Shown: positions 52,130-61,961 of the stretch, one piece after another | How the letters are laid out: the number at the start of each line of letters is the position of its first letter | How positions within the stretch are numbered: the stretch's first letter is position 1 | NCBI GenBank assembly: GCA_002172675.1 | Contig: NETF01000061.1 | Span: forward strand, 16,682 to 80,681 | DNA from: an unicellular cyanobacterium SU3 | GTDB lineage: Bacteria > Cyanobacteriota > Cyanobacteriia > Cyanobacteriales > Microcystaceae | Direction: 5' to 3' | Length of the DNA: 64,000 nucleotides | Program-made: the position numbers and the translations under genes | Notes under the pieces: generated by a model | Databases searched by the model: none | What the model saw: the letters and a program-made list of their open reading frames with translations, nothing else | Told to the model about the DNA's origin: nothing

Positions 52130-53212
52130 TTAGAGTAAAAAGTCTCGTAATTCGTCTAGGATTAATTGAGTCGCATTAGGACCATTTAATCCATTCCAAA
52201 GATAATAGGTGGTAAAATAAACTCTGTCATTTTGACTCGCTTCTAGAGTATTAGCAATTTTATTGTTTTGCCAACTCTGTTGTGCTGGTTTTAACTGACT
52301 GGTATGAATAGAAGAATTAGAAGATTTTTCTGATGAGGTGTCTATGGTTTCTTCTGAGTTGAGATTGTAACCCATAACGATAATAATATCTGCTTCATTT
52401 AATTCAGGTAACGCCTCAACCGAAATAGGAATACTCGGACCTTTTGCTTTGACAGAGGGTAAAGAAACGATTTCAAACCCCACCCCTTGCATCACTTCTC
52501 CTAAATAGGTATTCGGTTGAATAACAATCACTTGATCTTGTAAATTATTCATTCCTAAAAGTAATAATTTCGGGGATTTTTCTACCACAGAAGCTAAATC
52601 TTTTCGGGCTTGATCAATGGCTTTTTGATGGGTGGCGATCGCTTGTTCGGCCCTTTCTTCTTCTCCTAAAATTTTGGCCATATCTTTGATCGTTTCTTGC
52701 CATTGTCCCCCAACGGTACGAACATCCCAAATAAAAGTAGGGGCTATTTGTTTGAGAAGATCATAACTACTTTGATTTCTAATTTCTCCAAAAATCACAT
52801 CGGGTTTGAGGGCAGCTAATGTTTCTAAAGAGGGTTCACCCCCTAACCCGACATTAACTGGCTGTGTGGTCACTTGCTTCCCTAAATAGGGGATATATTG
52901 AGACGGGTTATCAAATTTATCTCCTGGTTGAGGAACCCCTGGGGCAGTAAAACGAAAACCATAACCAGCCGGTTGATAACCCAAGGATAAGATTAAGTCG
53001 AGATGATGAGAACTAAGGACGACAATGTTCTTTGGTGTTCCACATATTTCTGTGGTATCTAAAGCGTGTTCGATGGTACGACAATCGTTATTAGATTGAT
53101 TGGTATTAGCGGTTTGTTCGACGCTAGTATCAGAAGAACTACAAGCAATAATTACCAAGGCGGTAAAAAAGGCAAGAAATATTAATTTTAGGGTTTTAGA
53201 AATCGTAAACAT
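52130..53212 (-). CDS. Iron-siderophore ABC substrate-binding lipoprotein
   Basis: A 360-residue periplasmic-binding protein of the FecB/FhuD class. The N-terminal signal has a lipobox ending LVIIAC (Cys24), then a Ser/Asn-rich linker, then the two-lobe domain: HALDTTEICGTPKNIVVLSS, LILSLGYQPAGYGFRFTAPG, SLETLAALKPDVIFGEIR and IIIVMGYNLN. It delivers ferric siderophore to the FecCD/FecE transporter. It follows the receptor gene by 61 bases containing a palindrome and is linked to the MFS gene after it. Confidence 0.93.
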   Translation of the reverse strand: MFTISKTLKLIFLAFFTALVIIACSSSDTSVEQTANTNQSNNDCRTIEHALDTTEICGTPKNIVVLSSHHLDLILSLGYQPAGYGFRFTAPGVPQPGDKFDNPSQYIPYLGKQVTTQPVNVGLGGEPSLETLAALKPDVIFGEIRNQSSYDLLKQIAPTFIWDVRTVGGQWQETIKDMAKILGEEERAEQAIATHQKAIDQARKDLASVVEKSPKLLLLGMNNLQDQVIVIQPNTYLGEVMQGVGFEIVSLPSVKAKGPSIPISVEALPELNEADIIIVMGYNLNSEETIDTSSEKSSNSSIHTSQLKPAQQSWQNNKIANTLEASQNDRVYFTTYYLWNGLNGPNATQLILDELRDFLL

Positions 53213-53242
53213 AGGCTATTTCAGTTAGATGAGAAAACAGTT

Positions 53243-53266
53243 AGGGGTTAACAGTTGTTAACCCCT
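53243..53266 (-). terminator. Hairpin between the receptor and lipoprotein genes
   Basis: Perfect ten-base arms AGGGGTTAAC and GTTAACCCCT with AGTT between. It lies just after the receptor stop codon on the minus strand. The following sequence is aactgttttctc, so a weak terminator or attenuator within the operon is possible. It is the same palindrome type as at 7984 and 11283. Confidence 0.5.
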
Positions 53267-53273
53267 GAATTAG

Positions 53274-55772
53274 TTAAAAACGAATCGTCAAAGTTCCAAT
53301 AGCAGTAAAGGGTTCCCCTGGATAAATTTCGTCAACCCGAGAATTTTCACTACCTTGAATATAATTCTCGTCAAAAACATTTCTAATATTCAAAGCTAAA
53401 CGCCAGTTATCTCTTTCATAGAAAACGGTAGCATTTCCTAGGGTGTAACTTTCAAGACGAAAACTATTGGCAAGATCCCCGAAGCGATCATCCACATAGT
53501 TCACACCACCCCCAAATCCTAACCCCTGAAAAAAGCCATCTTGAATTTGATAAGTTACCCAAAAGTTAGCACTATGTTCAGGGACGTTGACGAGACGATT
53601 TCCAATGAGAGTTATATCATTGTCCTCGGTGATTTCTGCGGTAACGTTGGCGTAGTTAAAAACAACATTTAAACCTGGAATAATCTCACCAATTACATCT
53701 AATTCAACCCCTCGACTATTTTGTTCTCCCACAGCTAATGAAAAACTAGGAAAGAGAGGATCAGCCACAGCGACATTGTTTTTAGTAATATCAAAATAAG
53801 CCAGGTTAATGGATAGTTTTTTATTCAAAAGTTCTGCCCGAATTCCGATTTCATATTGTTCGGATTCTTCTGGATCAAGAAATTCAAGGTCAACAGTTTG
53901 ACTGGGATTCGGAAAGAAAGATTCACTATAACTTCCATACAAAGAAACTTCTTCTATGGGTTGATAAACAATACCCACTCTAGGAGAAACTGCGTCTTCA
54001 TACTGTACGTTTTCTTCTGCATTAGGATTAAGTCTATTCAAGGTTTCTTGTTCGGTACTGTCATAACGAAACCCTGCTACCAGTTTTAAATTGTCAAAAA
54101 ATTCGATTTGATCTTGAACTGAAACCCCTAAGCGATCCTGTTGTGTATCACTCTCAAAGAAAAGATTGAGTTGATTGAGATCAGGGCGAGGAACCGTTCC
54201 ATAAACGGGATCAAAAACATTAAGAGGAATAAACTGACTAAAATTTCCTCTTCCAAAGTTTCCTAATTGTTCCCGTCGGTTGAGATCAAGACCGATTAAA
54301 AATTTATGTTTGATTGACCAAGTATTGAAGTTACTAATTAATTTTGTTTTCATTTCATAGTTGGTACTTGGCTGATCAAGTTCAATGAAGCTACGAAAAA
54401 GAGTATCCGTTGTTTCATCAAAAAATAGACTTAGTGCATTCACAAACCTTGTGTCGTACCGTAAATAGGTAAAGCCATTTTCAAACTTAAAGTTGTCGCT
54501 AAATTCATGTTCAAATTTATAGCCAACTCGCAAGGTTTCTCCTCTTAAAAAGTCTTGAGGTTCTCCAAAAACGCGAGCATTGGGTGTATCAATGACCTCA
54601 TCGCCAATGGCAATTACCCCAAAGTCGGCAGGGCGATCGTCATCGGAATATTCCACGTTAATGTTTAATCTTGTGCGATCGCTCGGTTTCCACGTCAAAC
54701 TAGGAGCAATAAATTTCCGTTCCATATAAGTGTCAAAGTCTCGGAAACTTTCTTCGTTTTGGTAAGAAAAATTGATGCGATACAGTAGAGTTTTATCTGC
54801 ATTCAGAGGACTATTAAGGTCAATGGTAGGACTCAAAAAGCCTCGGTTTCCTGCTTGAAATTGTACTTCATAAAAGGGTTCTTCTTTGGGTTGTTTAGTC
54901 ACGATATTAATGACCCCACCGGGTTCGGATGCACCGTACAAAATCGACGCAGGCCCTTTTAACACGGTGACACTTTCGACGTTGGTCAAATCCTGAAACC
55001 CACTGTTTCCAAAACGTCCAAAGGTTTGCCGAAACCCATCTCGTAGGATCGAAGCACTGTCAAACCCCCGAATTTGGAACCGTTGACCCCTGGGATCTCT
55101 TGAGTTTTGTTGAACACCACTGACATTCCTTAAAGCATCGTCAAGACGAATGGGTTGCTGCTCTTCGAGGACTTCTTCGGTAACTGTCTGAACCGAAAAG
55201 GGAATATCTCGTAAAGGGGTATCGGTTCCCACCGCAGTATTACCCCCTTCATCGGGTTGATAGTAGTCGTCTTCTCGATCATCGTCGGTAACAACTAATT
55301 CAATGGCTTCGTCATCTTCCCCTTCTGTGGTTTCTTCAGTTGGGGTTTCTTCGGTTTCGGTGTCTGGGGGTTGTTCGCTTGTATCTAAACTCAACACCAC
55401 TCGCCCGTCTTCTTGGTTGAGATTCACCACCGGCGGAGTTTCTCTACCAATCACAGTAATCTCAACCACGTTATTCGGTAGTTGAACAACGCTAATACTT
55501 TCAACTCCTTCTGCCGGGTTCTCTCGAATAAAGTCTCCCCCTGTCAATAAATTAAGTTGGGCGTTGGATATTTCGGCAAAAAAGGTATTTCCGAAACTCC
55601 CTGAAAAAATGGCGGGATCTGCTCCTGGTGGAGTTTCTAATATGATCTCTATTCCTGTATCCGTTGGGTTGATTTGGATATTGGTAACGCTGATTTGTGC
55701 TTGAACTGAAGGGGCAATACACACGGCGATCGCACCCGATAACACTCCAGAAATTACATTATTCAATTTCAT
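53274..55772 (-). CDS. TonB-dependent siderophore receptor with N-terminal AMIN domain
   Basis: An 832-residue outer-membrane receptor. The signal peptide (MKLNNVISGVLSGAIAVCIA then APSVQAQ) uses the ATG at 55772; a longer reading would need a TTG. Residues about 30-130 are an AMIN-like domain (VTNIQINPTDTGIEIILETP). A linker with a TonB-box-like segment AIELVVTDDD (about 157-166) precedes the plug (SVQTVTEEVLEEQQPIRLDD; VESVTVLKGPASILYGASEP then GGVINIVTKQP). The 22-strand barrel ends with the terminal Phe of LTIRF. AMIN-plug receptors are typical of cyanobacteria importing schizokinen-like siderophores. Fur-box-like sequence upstream at 55845. Confidence 0.93.
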   Translation of the reverse strand: MKLNNVISGVLSGAIAVCIAPSVQAQISVTNIQINPTDTGIEIILETPPGADPAIFSGSFGNTFFAEISNAQLNLLTGGDFIRENPAEGVESISVVQLPNNVVEITVIGRETPPVVNLNQEDGRVVLSLDTSEQPPDTETEETPTEETTEGEDDEAIELVVTDDDREDDYYQPDEGGNTAVGTDTPLRDIPFSVQTVTEEVLEEQQPIRLDDALRNVSGVQQNSRDPRGQRFQIRGFDSASILRDGFRQTFGRFGNSGFQDLTNVESVTVLKGPASILYGASEPGGVINIVTKQPKEEPFYEVQFQAGNRGFLSPTIDLNSPLNADKTLLYRINFSYQNEESFRDFDTYMERKFIAPSLTWKPSDRTRLNINVEYSDDDRPADFGVIAIGDEVIDTPNARVFGEPQDFLRGETLRVGYKFEHEFSDNFKFENGFTYLRYDTRFVNALSLFFDETTDTLFRSFIELDQPSTNYEMKTKLISNFNTWSIKHKFLIGLDLNRREQLGNFGRGNFSQFIPLNVFDPVYGTVPRPDLNQLNLFFESDTQQDRLGVSVQDQIEFFDNLKLVAGFRYDSTEQETLNRLNPNAEENVQYEDAVSPRVGIVYQPIEEVSLYGSYSESFFPNPSQTVDLEFLDPEESEQYEIGIRAELLNKKLSINLAYFDITKNNVAVADPLFPSFSLAVGEQNSRGVELDVIGEIIPGLNVVFNYANVTAEITEDNDITLIGNRLVNVPEHSANFWVTYQIQDGFFQGLGFGGGVNYVDDRFGDLANSFRLESYTLGNATVFYERDNWRLALNIRNVFDENYIQGSENSRVDEIYPGEPFTAIGTLTIRF

Positions 55773-56116
55773 TTCACACCACAAAATTAATGATTAAACA
55801 CTCAATACTTTATTAAGAATTTTTCCTAAATAATTACGGTAATTGATAATGATAATTTTTGTCAAATATTTTTTAAAATTAAAAAATGTCTAGTTTCACT
55901 TAATAAATTCATAGGAAATATTGCCCTTAAACCAACTTAAGGACAAGTTCTTTCTTCAGCTAATTTTTAGGATTGCTAAATTAAATCTCTAATAACTTTG
56001 TGCTTACTGTCAAGAAAAAATAGCAATAAGATGACAAAAAATTTTAAGTAAAGAAGAGAATAAAAAGCAGGGGGAGGAAACGGTTTATATTCTTTCTACT
56101 CTCCCTACATTTACGA
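55773..56116. other. Promoter region between exbD and the receptor
   Basis: This 344-base AT-rich region holds the leader of the receptor gene and the 3' flank of exbD. The Fur-box-like sequence is at 55845-55863; no other feature was recognised. There is no coding frame. Confidence 0.4.
55845..55863 (-). promoter_or_regulatory. Fur box upstream of the siderophore receptor
   Basis: GATAATGATAATTTTTGTC matches the classical 19-base Fur consensus (GATAATGATAATCATTATC) at 16 of 19 positions. It lies 73 bases upstream of the receptor start, a normal operator distance. Iron-dependent repression by a Fur-type regulator is the natural reading. Confidence 0.75.
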
Positions 56117-56518
56117 TCACTGTTTAGTGGCGGCGATCGCTAATTTAGCCCCTTGAACTTGGCGCACCATATCCATAACGGTAACAACACGACCGTGATC
56201 CACTTGTTTATCAGCATTAATAATCACTAAACCTTGCTGATTTTCTCCAATTAAACCTGTAATTGAACTTTTGAGACTATTAACTTCTATTGGCTGACGA
56301 TCCACAAATATATCTCCATCAGGCTCGATTGTGACGTTAATTTGTTTGGTTTCTTGAGGTTCGGCTGTTTTCGCTGAGGGTAAATTAATGGGTAATCCCT
56401 CAGAACGGGTTAAAAACATGGTAGAGATAATAACAAAGGCCAAAATTGAGAAAATAACATCAATCATCGGCACAATATTAATTTCTGCCGTGGGTTCGGC
56501 TTCATCGGGAAGTCGCAT
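56117..56518 (-). CDS. exbD: Biopolymer transporter ExbD
   Basis: A 133-residue inner-membrane protein with one N-terminal helix and a periplasmic domain. EINIVPMIDVIFSILAFVII contains the invariant Asp in the membrane segment, which carries protons in the ExbBD motor. LPSAKTAEPQETKQINVTIE and the C-terminal ALEVMDMVRQVQ-like part fit ExbD. The start ATG at 56518 is preferred since AGGAGG lies eight bases upstream; a longer reading from 56539 has none. It overlaps the exbB end by 17 bases. It energises TonB. Confidence 0.9.
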   Translation of the reverse strand: MRLPDEAEPTAEINIVPMIDVIFSILAFVIISTMFLTRSEGLPINLPSAKTAEPQETKQINVTIEPDGDIFVDRQPIEVNSLKSSITGLIGENQQGLVIINADKQVDHGRVVTVMDMVRQVQGAKLAIAATKQ

Positions 56519-57158
56519 AGGTTTTTCCTCCTTTCTCATAAAACATACGATAATAAAGTTCTAACTGACCGCCATATTCTTGAATTAAAGCCAATTGTCG
56601 CAGATAAAAAGAACGAAATGAGTTGGCAAACAAAAGGGTAAAAATAGCCACCACTAACCCCATTACCGTAGAAGTCAAGGCTTCAGAAATACCGCCAGTT
56701 ACTCCGGCTGCATTGGTTCCGCCGACATTACCGATGTCCAAGGCAGAAAAAGACTGCATTAATCCCAAAATTGTTCCTAAAAGCCCCAGTAAGGGTGAAA
56801 CAGCGATAACAGTTTGAAATAAAGTGTTAAACCGTTTAAAAAGCGGTAATTCTGCTTGAGTTGCTGTTTCTAAAGCAAGGCGGAAATCTGCCGGGTTGGC
56901 ATTTTCTAAGGTTAAAGCTTCGAGAAAAATACGGCAAATGGGGAGATCTAGATTTTGCTTAAGTTTAGCAATCGCTGCCACCCGTTCATCAGCTCGATAG
57001 AGTTTTAAGACAGTGGTGACAATCTTGCTTTGACGAGATTTGATGCGATACCAAAAGATGGCGCGTTCAATAATGAGGGCGACACTCAATAGGGAAAAAA
57101 TGAGGAGTGGCCAGGCAACAATACCGCCAGAGACAAAAAAGTTCGTAAGAGACATCAT
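56502..57158 (-). CDS. exbB: Biopolymer transporter ExbB (MotA/TolQ/ExbB family)
   Basis: A 218-residue protein with three membrane helices: FFVSGGIVAWPLLIFSLLSV, FNTLFQTVIAVSPLLGLLGT and SEALTSTVMGLVVAIFTLLF. The GLLGTILGLMQSF segment and the Thr/Pro-rich conserved helix are hallmarks of the MotA/TolQ/ExbB proton-channel family. Partner of ExbD, whose gene overlaps it. A Fur-like sequence TGAGAATTGATTTCA lies at 57183-57197 upstream, weaker than at the receptor. Confidence 0.92.
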   Translation of the reverse strand: MMSLTNFFVSGGIVAWPLLIFSLLSVALIIERAIFWYRIKSRQSKIVTTVLKLYRADERVAAIAKLKQNLDLPICRIFLEALTLENANPADFRLALETATQAELPLFKRFNTLFQTVIAVSPLLGLLGTILGLMQSFSALDIGNVGGTNAAGVTGGISEALTSTVMGLVVAIFTLLFANSFRSFYLRQLALIQEYGGQLELYYRMFYEKGGKTYATSR

Positions 57159-57473
57159 TATAGATAGCTATAATTAGTTTATTGAGAATTGATTTCAATA
57201 TACTTTATACTAGGTTTTGTGATTTTAGCAAGTAAGATTAATAATTTCTTGACATTCCTCAGTCAACTGAAGGTGCTACCAGAATAATTATGAGGGGAAA
57301 TAGTGGTTAAAAAACCCTTCTTATCAAGCTCAGTCCCAAAAAACTATTTTGGTGAACAATATCTTTAACTCTGGCTTATTTCAAGTTCTTCTCAAATTAT
57401 TCTGGATTATTCGCTATAAAAACTTATCATCTGCTGCCCCTTATTTGCGAAGCTTTACTATTTAACTCCAGAT
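57159..57473. other. Spacer upstream of exbB
   Basis: This 315-base region has no coding frame. A weak Fur-like site (TGAGAATTGATTTCA, 57183-57197) is near the exbB start. The rest is AT-rich with nothing recognised. Confidence 0.35.
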
Positions 57474-57502
57474 AAAAAACACCCCCGAACAGGAGTCGGG
57501 GG
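57474..57502 (-). terminator. Intrinsic terminator of gap2
   Basis: Perfect seven-base stem CCCCCGA / TCGGGGG with a seven-base loop (ACAGGAG), and on the minus strand the stem is followed by TGTTTTTTATC. It lies about 54 bases after the gap2 stop codon, a good Rho-independent terminator. Confidence 0.8.
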
Positions 57503-57555
57503 CCAAAAGTTAGAATTAATGATCAATTACACCTCAGTTGAGTAGTTCGGTGAAA

Positions 57556-58569
57556 TTATTTCCAGTTATTAGCCACAACTTCAGCTAAGTCAACAACTCG
57601 TTGAGAATAACCCCACTCGTTGTCGTACCAAGCAACAACTTTAACCATATCGCCACCCATAACCATCGTTAGGCTGGCATCAACAATAGAAGATACATCG
57701 GTGCCTCGATAATCACAAGATACTAGAGGTAAATCGTTATAGCCAATAATACCTTTCATGGAGCCTTCAGAAGCACTCTTCATGACTTCATTAACTTGTT
57801 CTGCAATGGTGCTTTTTTCAACTTGTGCCACTAAGTCAACCACAGAAACATTAGGAGTAGGGACCCGCATGGCAATACCGTTTAGCTTACCTTTCATGTC
57901 AGGAATCACTAAAGCAACCGCTTTAGCTGCCCCAGTGGAGGTAGGAACGATATTAACTGCTGCAGCCCGCGCCCGACGAAGATCACGGTGAGAAGCATCT
58001 AAGATGCGTTGATCGCCGGTGTAACTGTGGGTAGTGGTCATGGTTCCTTTGATGATATTAAAGTTATCATTGAGGACTTTAACCACAGGTGCTAAACAGT
58101 TAGTGGTACAACTAGCGTTACTAATTACATTATGTTTGTCATGGTCATAGTCTTGGTGGTTAACTCCCATTACATAAGTTCCCACATTACCGCCTTTTCC
58201 TGGGGCAGTAATTAAGACTTTTTTGGCACCAGCAACGAGGTGTTTAGATGCACCCTCTTCTGTCACAAAAACCCCAGTAGACTCAACCACTAAATCGACA
58301 TTCCATTCTGTCCAAGGTAGGTTTAAGGGGTTGCGATCAGAAACACACTTAATGGTTTTACCATTAACTGTTAGAGAGTTCTCATCTGCCTCGATGTCAG
58401 CATCTAATATACCGAGCATAGAATCGTATCTTAGCAGGTGAGCATTAGTTCTAGGATCAGAAGTATCATTAATACCGACTACTTCTAAATTAGTATTTTC
58501 CCGGCCTAACCAACACCGTAAAAAGTTGCGTCCGATACGTCCAAACCCGTTGATTGCTACTCTAATCAC
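57556..58569 (-). CDS. gap2: Glyceraldehyde-3-phosphate dehydrogenase, photosynthetic type (Gap2)
   Basis: Calvin-cycle enzyme reducing 1,3-bisphosphoglycerate. The 337-residue protein starts [20 protein letters not shown] then [20 protein letters not shown], almost identical to cyanobacterial Gap2. The catalytic Cys154 is in [12 protein letters not shown], and [20 protein letters not shown] matches the dual-cofactor GapA/B type. The 4-residue aligned NAD(P) loop (ND-T-SD) is consistent with dual NADPH/NADH use. It has its own downstream terminator. Length and residues are complete. Confidence 0.96.
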   Translation of the reverse strand: MIRVAINGFGRIGRNFLRCWLGRENTNLEVVGINDTSDPRTNAHLLRYDSMLGILDADIEADENSLTVNGKTIKCVSDRNPLNLPWTEWNVDLVVESTGVFVTEEGASKHLVAGAKKVLITAPGKGGNVGTYVMGVNHQDYDHDKHNVISNASCTTNCLAPVVKVLNDNFNIIKGTMTTTHSYTGDQRILDASHRDLRRARAAAVNIVPTSTGAAKAVALVIPDMKGKLNGIAMRVPTPNVSVVDLVAQVEKSTIAEQVNEVMKSASEGSMKGIIGYNDLPLVSCDYRGTDVSSIVDASLTMVMGGDMVKVVAWYDNEWGYSQRVVDLAEVVANNWK

Positions 58570-58799
58570 TTGCGTCTTACCCTCTGTGTTTTACTTCAAT
58601 AGATTAAAACATTATTAATGACCCCAATCATACCCCAAACCCTGATCTTTTTCGATACCCCTGCTCAAATTTTTTTCTTATGTGGGTGATTTTTCCCATT
58701 ATCTTCTTGAGATCATCAGAATCTATCTGTAGAACAAATTGTCACTTCTAACTTAGATGATTTCGGCTTTTAGTTAACTAATTATCCCTCAAAGCTTAT

Positions 58800-59795
58800 T
58801 CAGTGTTTGTCTGGGAGAATGTGAAATCTATTCTTCCCTCCTTTTTTCGCTCCATAAAGAGCCTTATCACTTAAACAAATTAATTTATCTGAGGTAGAAT
58901 GAATCAAAGGGACTAAGCTAGCAAACCCTACACTAACCGAAACATAATCACAAACAGAAGAAGCAGAATGAGGAATTTTTAAGTCTCTGATTTGTTTAAC
59001 AATTCTTTGACAGATAGGTTCGGCCCCTGAAAAATCGGTATTAGGGAGAATAATGGCAAATTCTTCTCCCCCGTAACGACAAACAAGATCGGTTCCCCTC
59101 AAAACAGCCATTTTTAAACCTTGAGCAACGTCATGAAGACAGCGATCGCCTAATAAATGACCATAAGTATCGTTGTACAGTTTAAAGTCATCAATATCGC
59201 ATAAAATTAACCCTAATGGCTCTTTTTCTCTCATAGCCCTTTTCCATTCTCTCTCTAAACAATCATTAAAATGAAGTCGGTTGCCAATTTGGGTTAAAGC
59301 ATCAAGACGAGAAATATCTTCTAGTTTTTTGTTAGCTTCTTCTAAGGCTTTCACTACACTTTCTAAATATTTATTTCTTTCTTTTAATGCTTCTTGTAAT
59401 TGTTTAACTTTTAGGTGATTTTCGACTCTTGCTAAAACTTCAGCTACATTAAATGGTTTACTAATATAATCACATCCTCCCACAGAAAAAGCTTCTACTT
59501 TATCTAAAACTCTATCATTAGCACTAATAAAGATTACCGGAATATCCTGACTTTTAGGATTTTCTTTCAACTTTTGACAAACAGTGTAACCATCTATCTC
59601 TGGCATTTTAATATCAAGTAAAATCAAATCAGGAAGGGATAATTCTATAGATTTTAAAGCCTTTAACCCATTAAGTAATTGGCGCACTTCATACCCTTGT
59701 CGCTCTAGCATATACGATAGGAGTTCTAAATTACTGACATGATCGTCAATGATCATAATGATAAAATTTGTTTGTGGATCAGATGAGTAAAACAT
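58800..59795 (-). CDS. Response regulator with GGDEF domain (diguanylate cyclase)
   Basis: A 331-residue protein. The N-terminal REC domain (about 12-130) has the acidic pair DD at 17-18, phospho-acceptor Asp61 in LLDIKMPEIDG, and Lys113 in ISKPFN. A coiled-coil linker (KERNKYLESVVKALEEANKK) leads to the GGDEF domain with GGEEF at 242-246, the metal-binding DIDDFK and an RxxD I-site (RGTD at 233-236). The pieces suggest a phosphorylation-controlled cyclic-di-GMP synthase with product inhibition. The partner kinase is not in the window. Confidence 0.93.
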   Translation of the reverse strand: MFYSSDPQTNFIIMIIDDHVSNLELLSYMLERQGYEVRQLLNGLKALKSIELSLPDLILLDIKMPEIDGYTVCQKLKENPKSQDIPVIFISANDRVLDKVEAFSVGGCDYISKPFNVAEVLARVENHLKVKQLQEALKERNKYLESVVKALEEANKKLEDISRLDALTQIGNRLHFNDCLEREWKRAMREKEPLGLILCDIDDFKLYNDTYGHLLGDRCLHDVAQGLKMAVLRGTDLVCRYGGEEFAIILPNTDFSGAEPICQRIVKQIRDLKIPHSASSVCDYVSVSVGFASLVPLIHSTSDKLICLSDKALYGAKKGGKNRFHILPDKH

Positions 59796-60263
59796 AAGAA
59801 AAATTCATTGTTTACCAGATTTTAAGCTTTTAGGATTAGGGTTGCTATTTTAAGAAAATTAATCCCATTGCTTAATATGTTAATTAAAACTTGTCTGAGT
59901 TTGTTCTGATCACCATTAATATAGTTTAAATTTTCCGTATTAAGATTCTTAATTGATCGCAAAAACAATAAAATAGTTAGTCCAAGAACATTCTGTAGTA
60001 AATCTTTACTTATCGCAATTTGTCATCCTTTTGATAGTTTTTTGACGATTTTGTGTGTACTAATATAAAGTATGATTGCATTTACGGTGTCTAATTGCCC
60101 AGTTAGGGAACTCTTTATAGTAAATTGGGTTCAGAATAATGTGATGTGGTACAGACTGGACAGATAAGTCTTAATGACCAATGAGTCAGTTTTTGATATC
60201 ATAGCCCGTAAAATCATAATTGATTGATTTAACTATTTGTTGTGTGGTGTGTGAGGAGAGGTA
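59796..60263. other. Spacer upstream of murC
   Basis: This 468-base region, between the divergent GGDEF gene and murC, has no coding frame and no tRNA-like fold. A purine-rich run GAGGAGAGGTA at 60251-60262 is the murC ribosome-binding site. Nothing else was recognised. Confidence 0.4.
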
Positions 60264-61835
60264 ATGGTGAAAACCGTAGATTTTAGTGGACGGCCTTTTC
60301 ATTTTATTGGCATTGGTGGCATCGGAATGTCCGCCTTAGCCTATGTCTTGGCTAAACGGCAACTCCCCGTATCGGGGTCGGATTTGCGCTCAACCCATAT
60401 TACTGAGCGATTACAAGGGGTTGGGGCGCATATTTTTAGTCGTCAGGAAGCAACTAATCTAGAATTATTTAGTGGTTGCCCAGAACGAGTCTTAGAAACA
60501 GTATCAGTGGCGGTTAATGGTAGTGACCCGTCCTACTCCAATGGTAATAGTAAAACTTTGCCTGACCCGAATGACTTATTCCTTAACGAAACGTTACCTC
60601 AAGTCATCTGTTCTACTGCTATCGCTCATAGTAACTCTGAGTATGCCGCTGCCAAAGAAAAAGGATGTCCTATTTTTCATCGTTCCGATGTTTTGGCTGC
60701 TTTAATTCGTGATTATCAAAGTATCGCCGTTGCTGGAACCCACGGCAAAACAACCACCAGTAGTTTAATTGGTTATATGCTGCTCAAAGCAGGGGTAGAC
60801 CCGACCATTATTGTCGGGGGAGAAGTGGATGCTTGGCAAGGAAATGCTCGCATCGGAGCAAAAGGCGGTTATCTCGTAGCAGAAGCGGATGAGTCCGATG
60901 GTTCCTTGACTAAGCATTATCCTAACATTGGCATTGTTACCAATATTGAACTCGATCACCCTGACCATTATCAAACCCTCGATGATGTGGTCAAAACCTT
61001 CCAAATTTTTGAAACCCAGTGTGATCTCTTAATTGGGTGTTTAGACTGTGAAACGGTGGCTTCTGAATTAACCCCGGCTATTACTTATAGTTTAGATCCT
61101 AGTAAAGAGGCAGATTATACCGTTAAAAATATTGTTAGCAACCATACGGGAACTACGGCTGAAGTTTGGGAAAAGGGACAGTATTTAGGGGAGATGCGTC
61201 TCACCATTCCAGGTAGCCATAATGTCAGTAATGCCTTAGCCGCGATCGCAGTGGGACGAAAATTAGGATTAGAGTTTGATATCATTGCCGATGCCCTTTT
61301 AACCTTTGTCGGAGCAAAACGACGCTTTGAAAATCGTGGCCATTGTAACGGCATGACCTTCATTGATGATTATGCCCATCATCCCAGTGAAATTGAAGCT
61401 ACCTTATCGGCCGCTCGGTGTAAAGTGGATGGCGAAAAGATTTCTCGTGTGGTCGCTATTTTTCAACCCCATCGCTATAGTCGAACCGCAACTTTTTTAA
61501 AAGAATTTGCTGCTTGTTTCAAGAATGCAGATTTACTAATTTTGACTGACATTTATAGTGCAGGAGAAGTTAATCTGCACAATATCAGTGGGCAAGACTT
61601 AGCCGAAGCAGTGGCAAAGAATCATGCTCATGTAATTTATGAACCCTCGTACAAAGATTTACCTCAGATGCTGCCTGGTTTATTGCAACCGGGTGATTTA
61701 GTGCTGTTTTTGGGTGCCGGAAATCTCAATCAGATTATTCCTCAAGTGATTACTCAGTATGAAACCACTGAGTTCAGTCAACAACTAACAGCGAAATCTG
61801 AAACAGCAATCGGAAATTCAACGAATACGCAATAA
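60264..61835 (+). CDS. murC: UDP-N-acetylmuramate-L-alanine ligase
   Basis: Peptidoglycan precursor step: adds L-Ala to UDP-MurNAc. The 523-residue protein has an N-terminal nucleotide-binding domain (FHFIGIGGIGMSALAYVLAK), the ATP-binding P-loop VAGTHGKTTTSSLIGY, the central EADESDGSL and NIELDHPDHY, and the C-terminal FQPHRYSRT and DIYSAGE motifs. The extra stretch at about 75-110 (ERVLETVSVAVNGSDPSYSN) makes it longer than E. coli MurC (491), as in other cyanobacteria. It precedes murB by 126 bases on the same strand, the usual cyanobacterial pair. Confidence 0.95.
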   Translation: MVKTVDFSGRPFHFIGIGGIGMSALAYVLAKRQLPVSGSDLRSTHITERLQGVGAHIFSRQEATNLELFSGCPERVLETVSVAVNGSDPSYSNGNSKTLPDPNDLFLNETLPQVICSTAIAHSNSEYAAAKEKGCPIFHRSDVLAALIRDYQSIAVAGTHGKTTTSSLIGYMLLKAGVDPTIIVGGEVDAWQGNARIGAKGGYLVAEADESDGSLTKHYPNIGIVTNIELDHPDHYQTLDDVVKTFQIFETQCDLLIGCLDCETVASELTPAITYSLDPSKEADYTVKNIVSNHTGTTAEVWEKGQYLGEMRLTIPGSHNVSNALAAIAVGRKLGLEFDIIADALLTFVGAKRRFENRGHCNGMTFIDDYAHHPSEIEATLSAARCKVDGEKISRVVAIFQPHRYSRTATFLKEFAACFKNADLLILTDIYSAGEVNLHNISGQDLAEAVAKNHAHVIYEPSYKDLPQMLPGLLQPGDLVLFLGAGNLNQIIPQVITQYETTEFSQQLTAKSETAIGNSTNTQ

Positions 61836-61961
61836 TCACTTAAACCAAGCATAAGAGGTTACAAAATGGCTAATTATCCTCAATTTTTAACAAAAGTTAG
61901 GAACAATTAGTTGAACCTATAGTCGTCTTTCTCAGATTACCCTCATTGAATACAAATAGCC

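Noticed and set aside
59796..60263. A small RNA or tRNA in the spacer before murC
   Set aside because: I looked for cloverleaf arms, CCA-proximal stems and terminator hairpins and found none that hold up.
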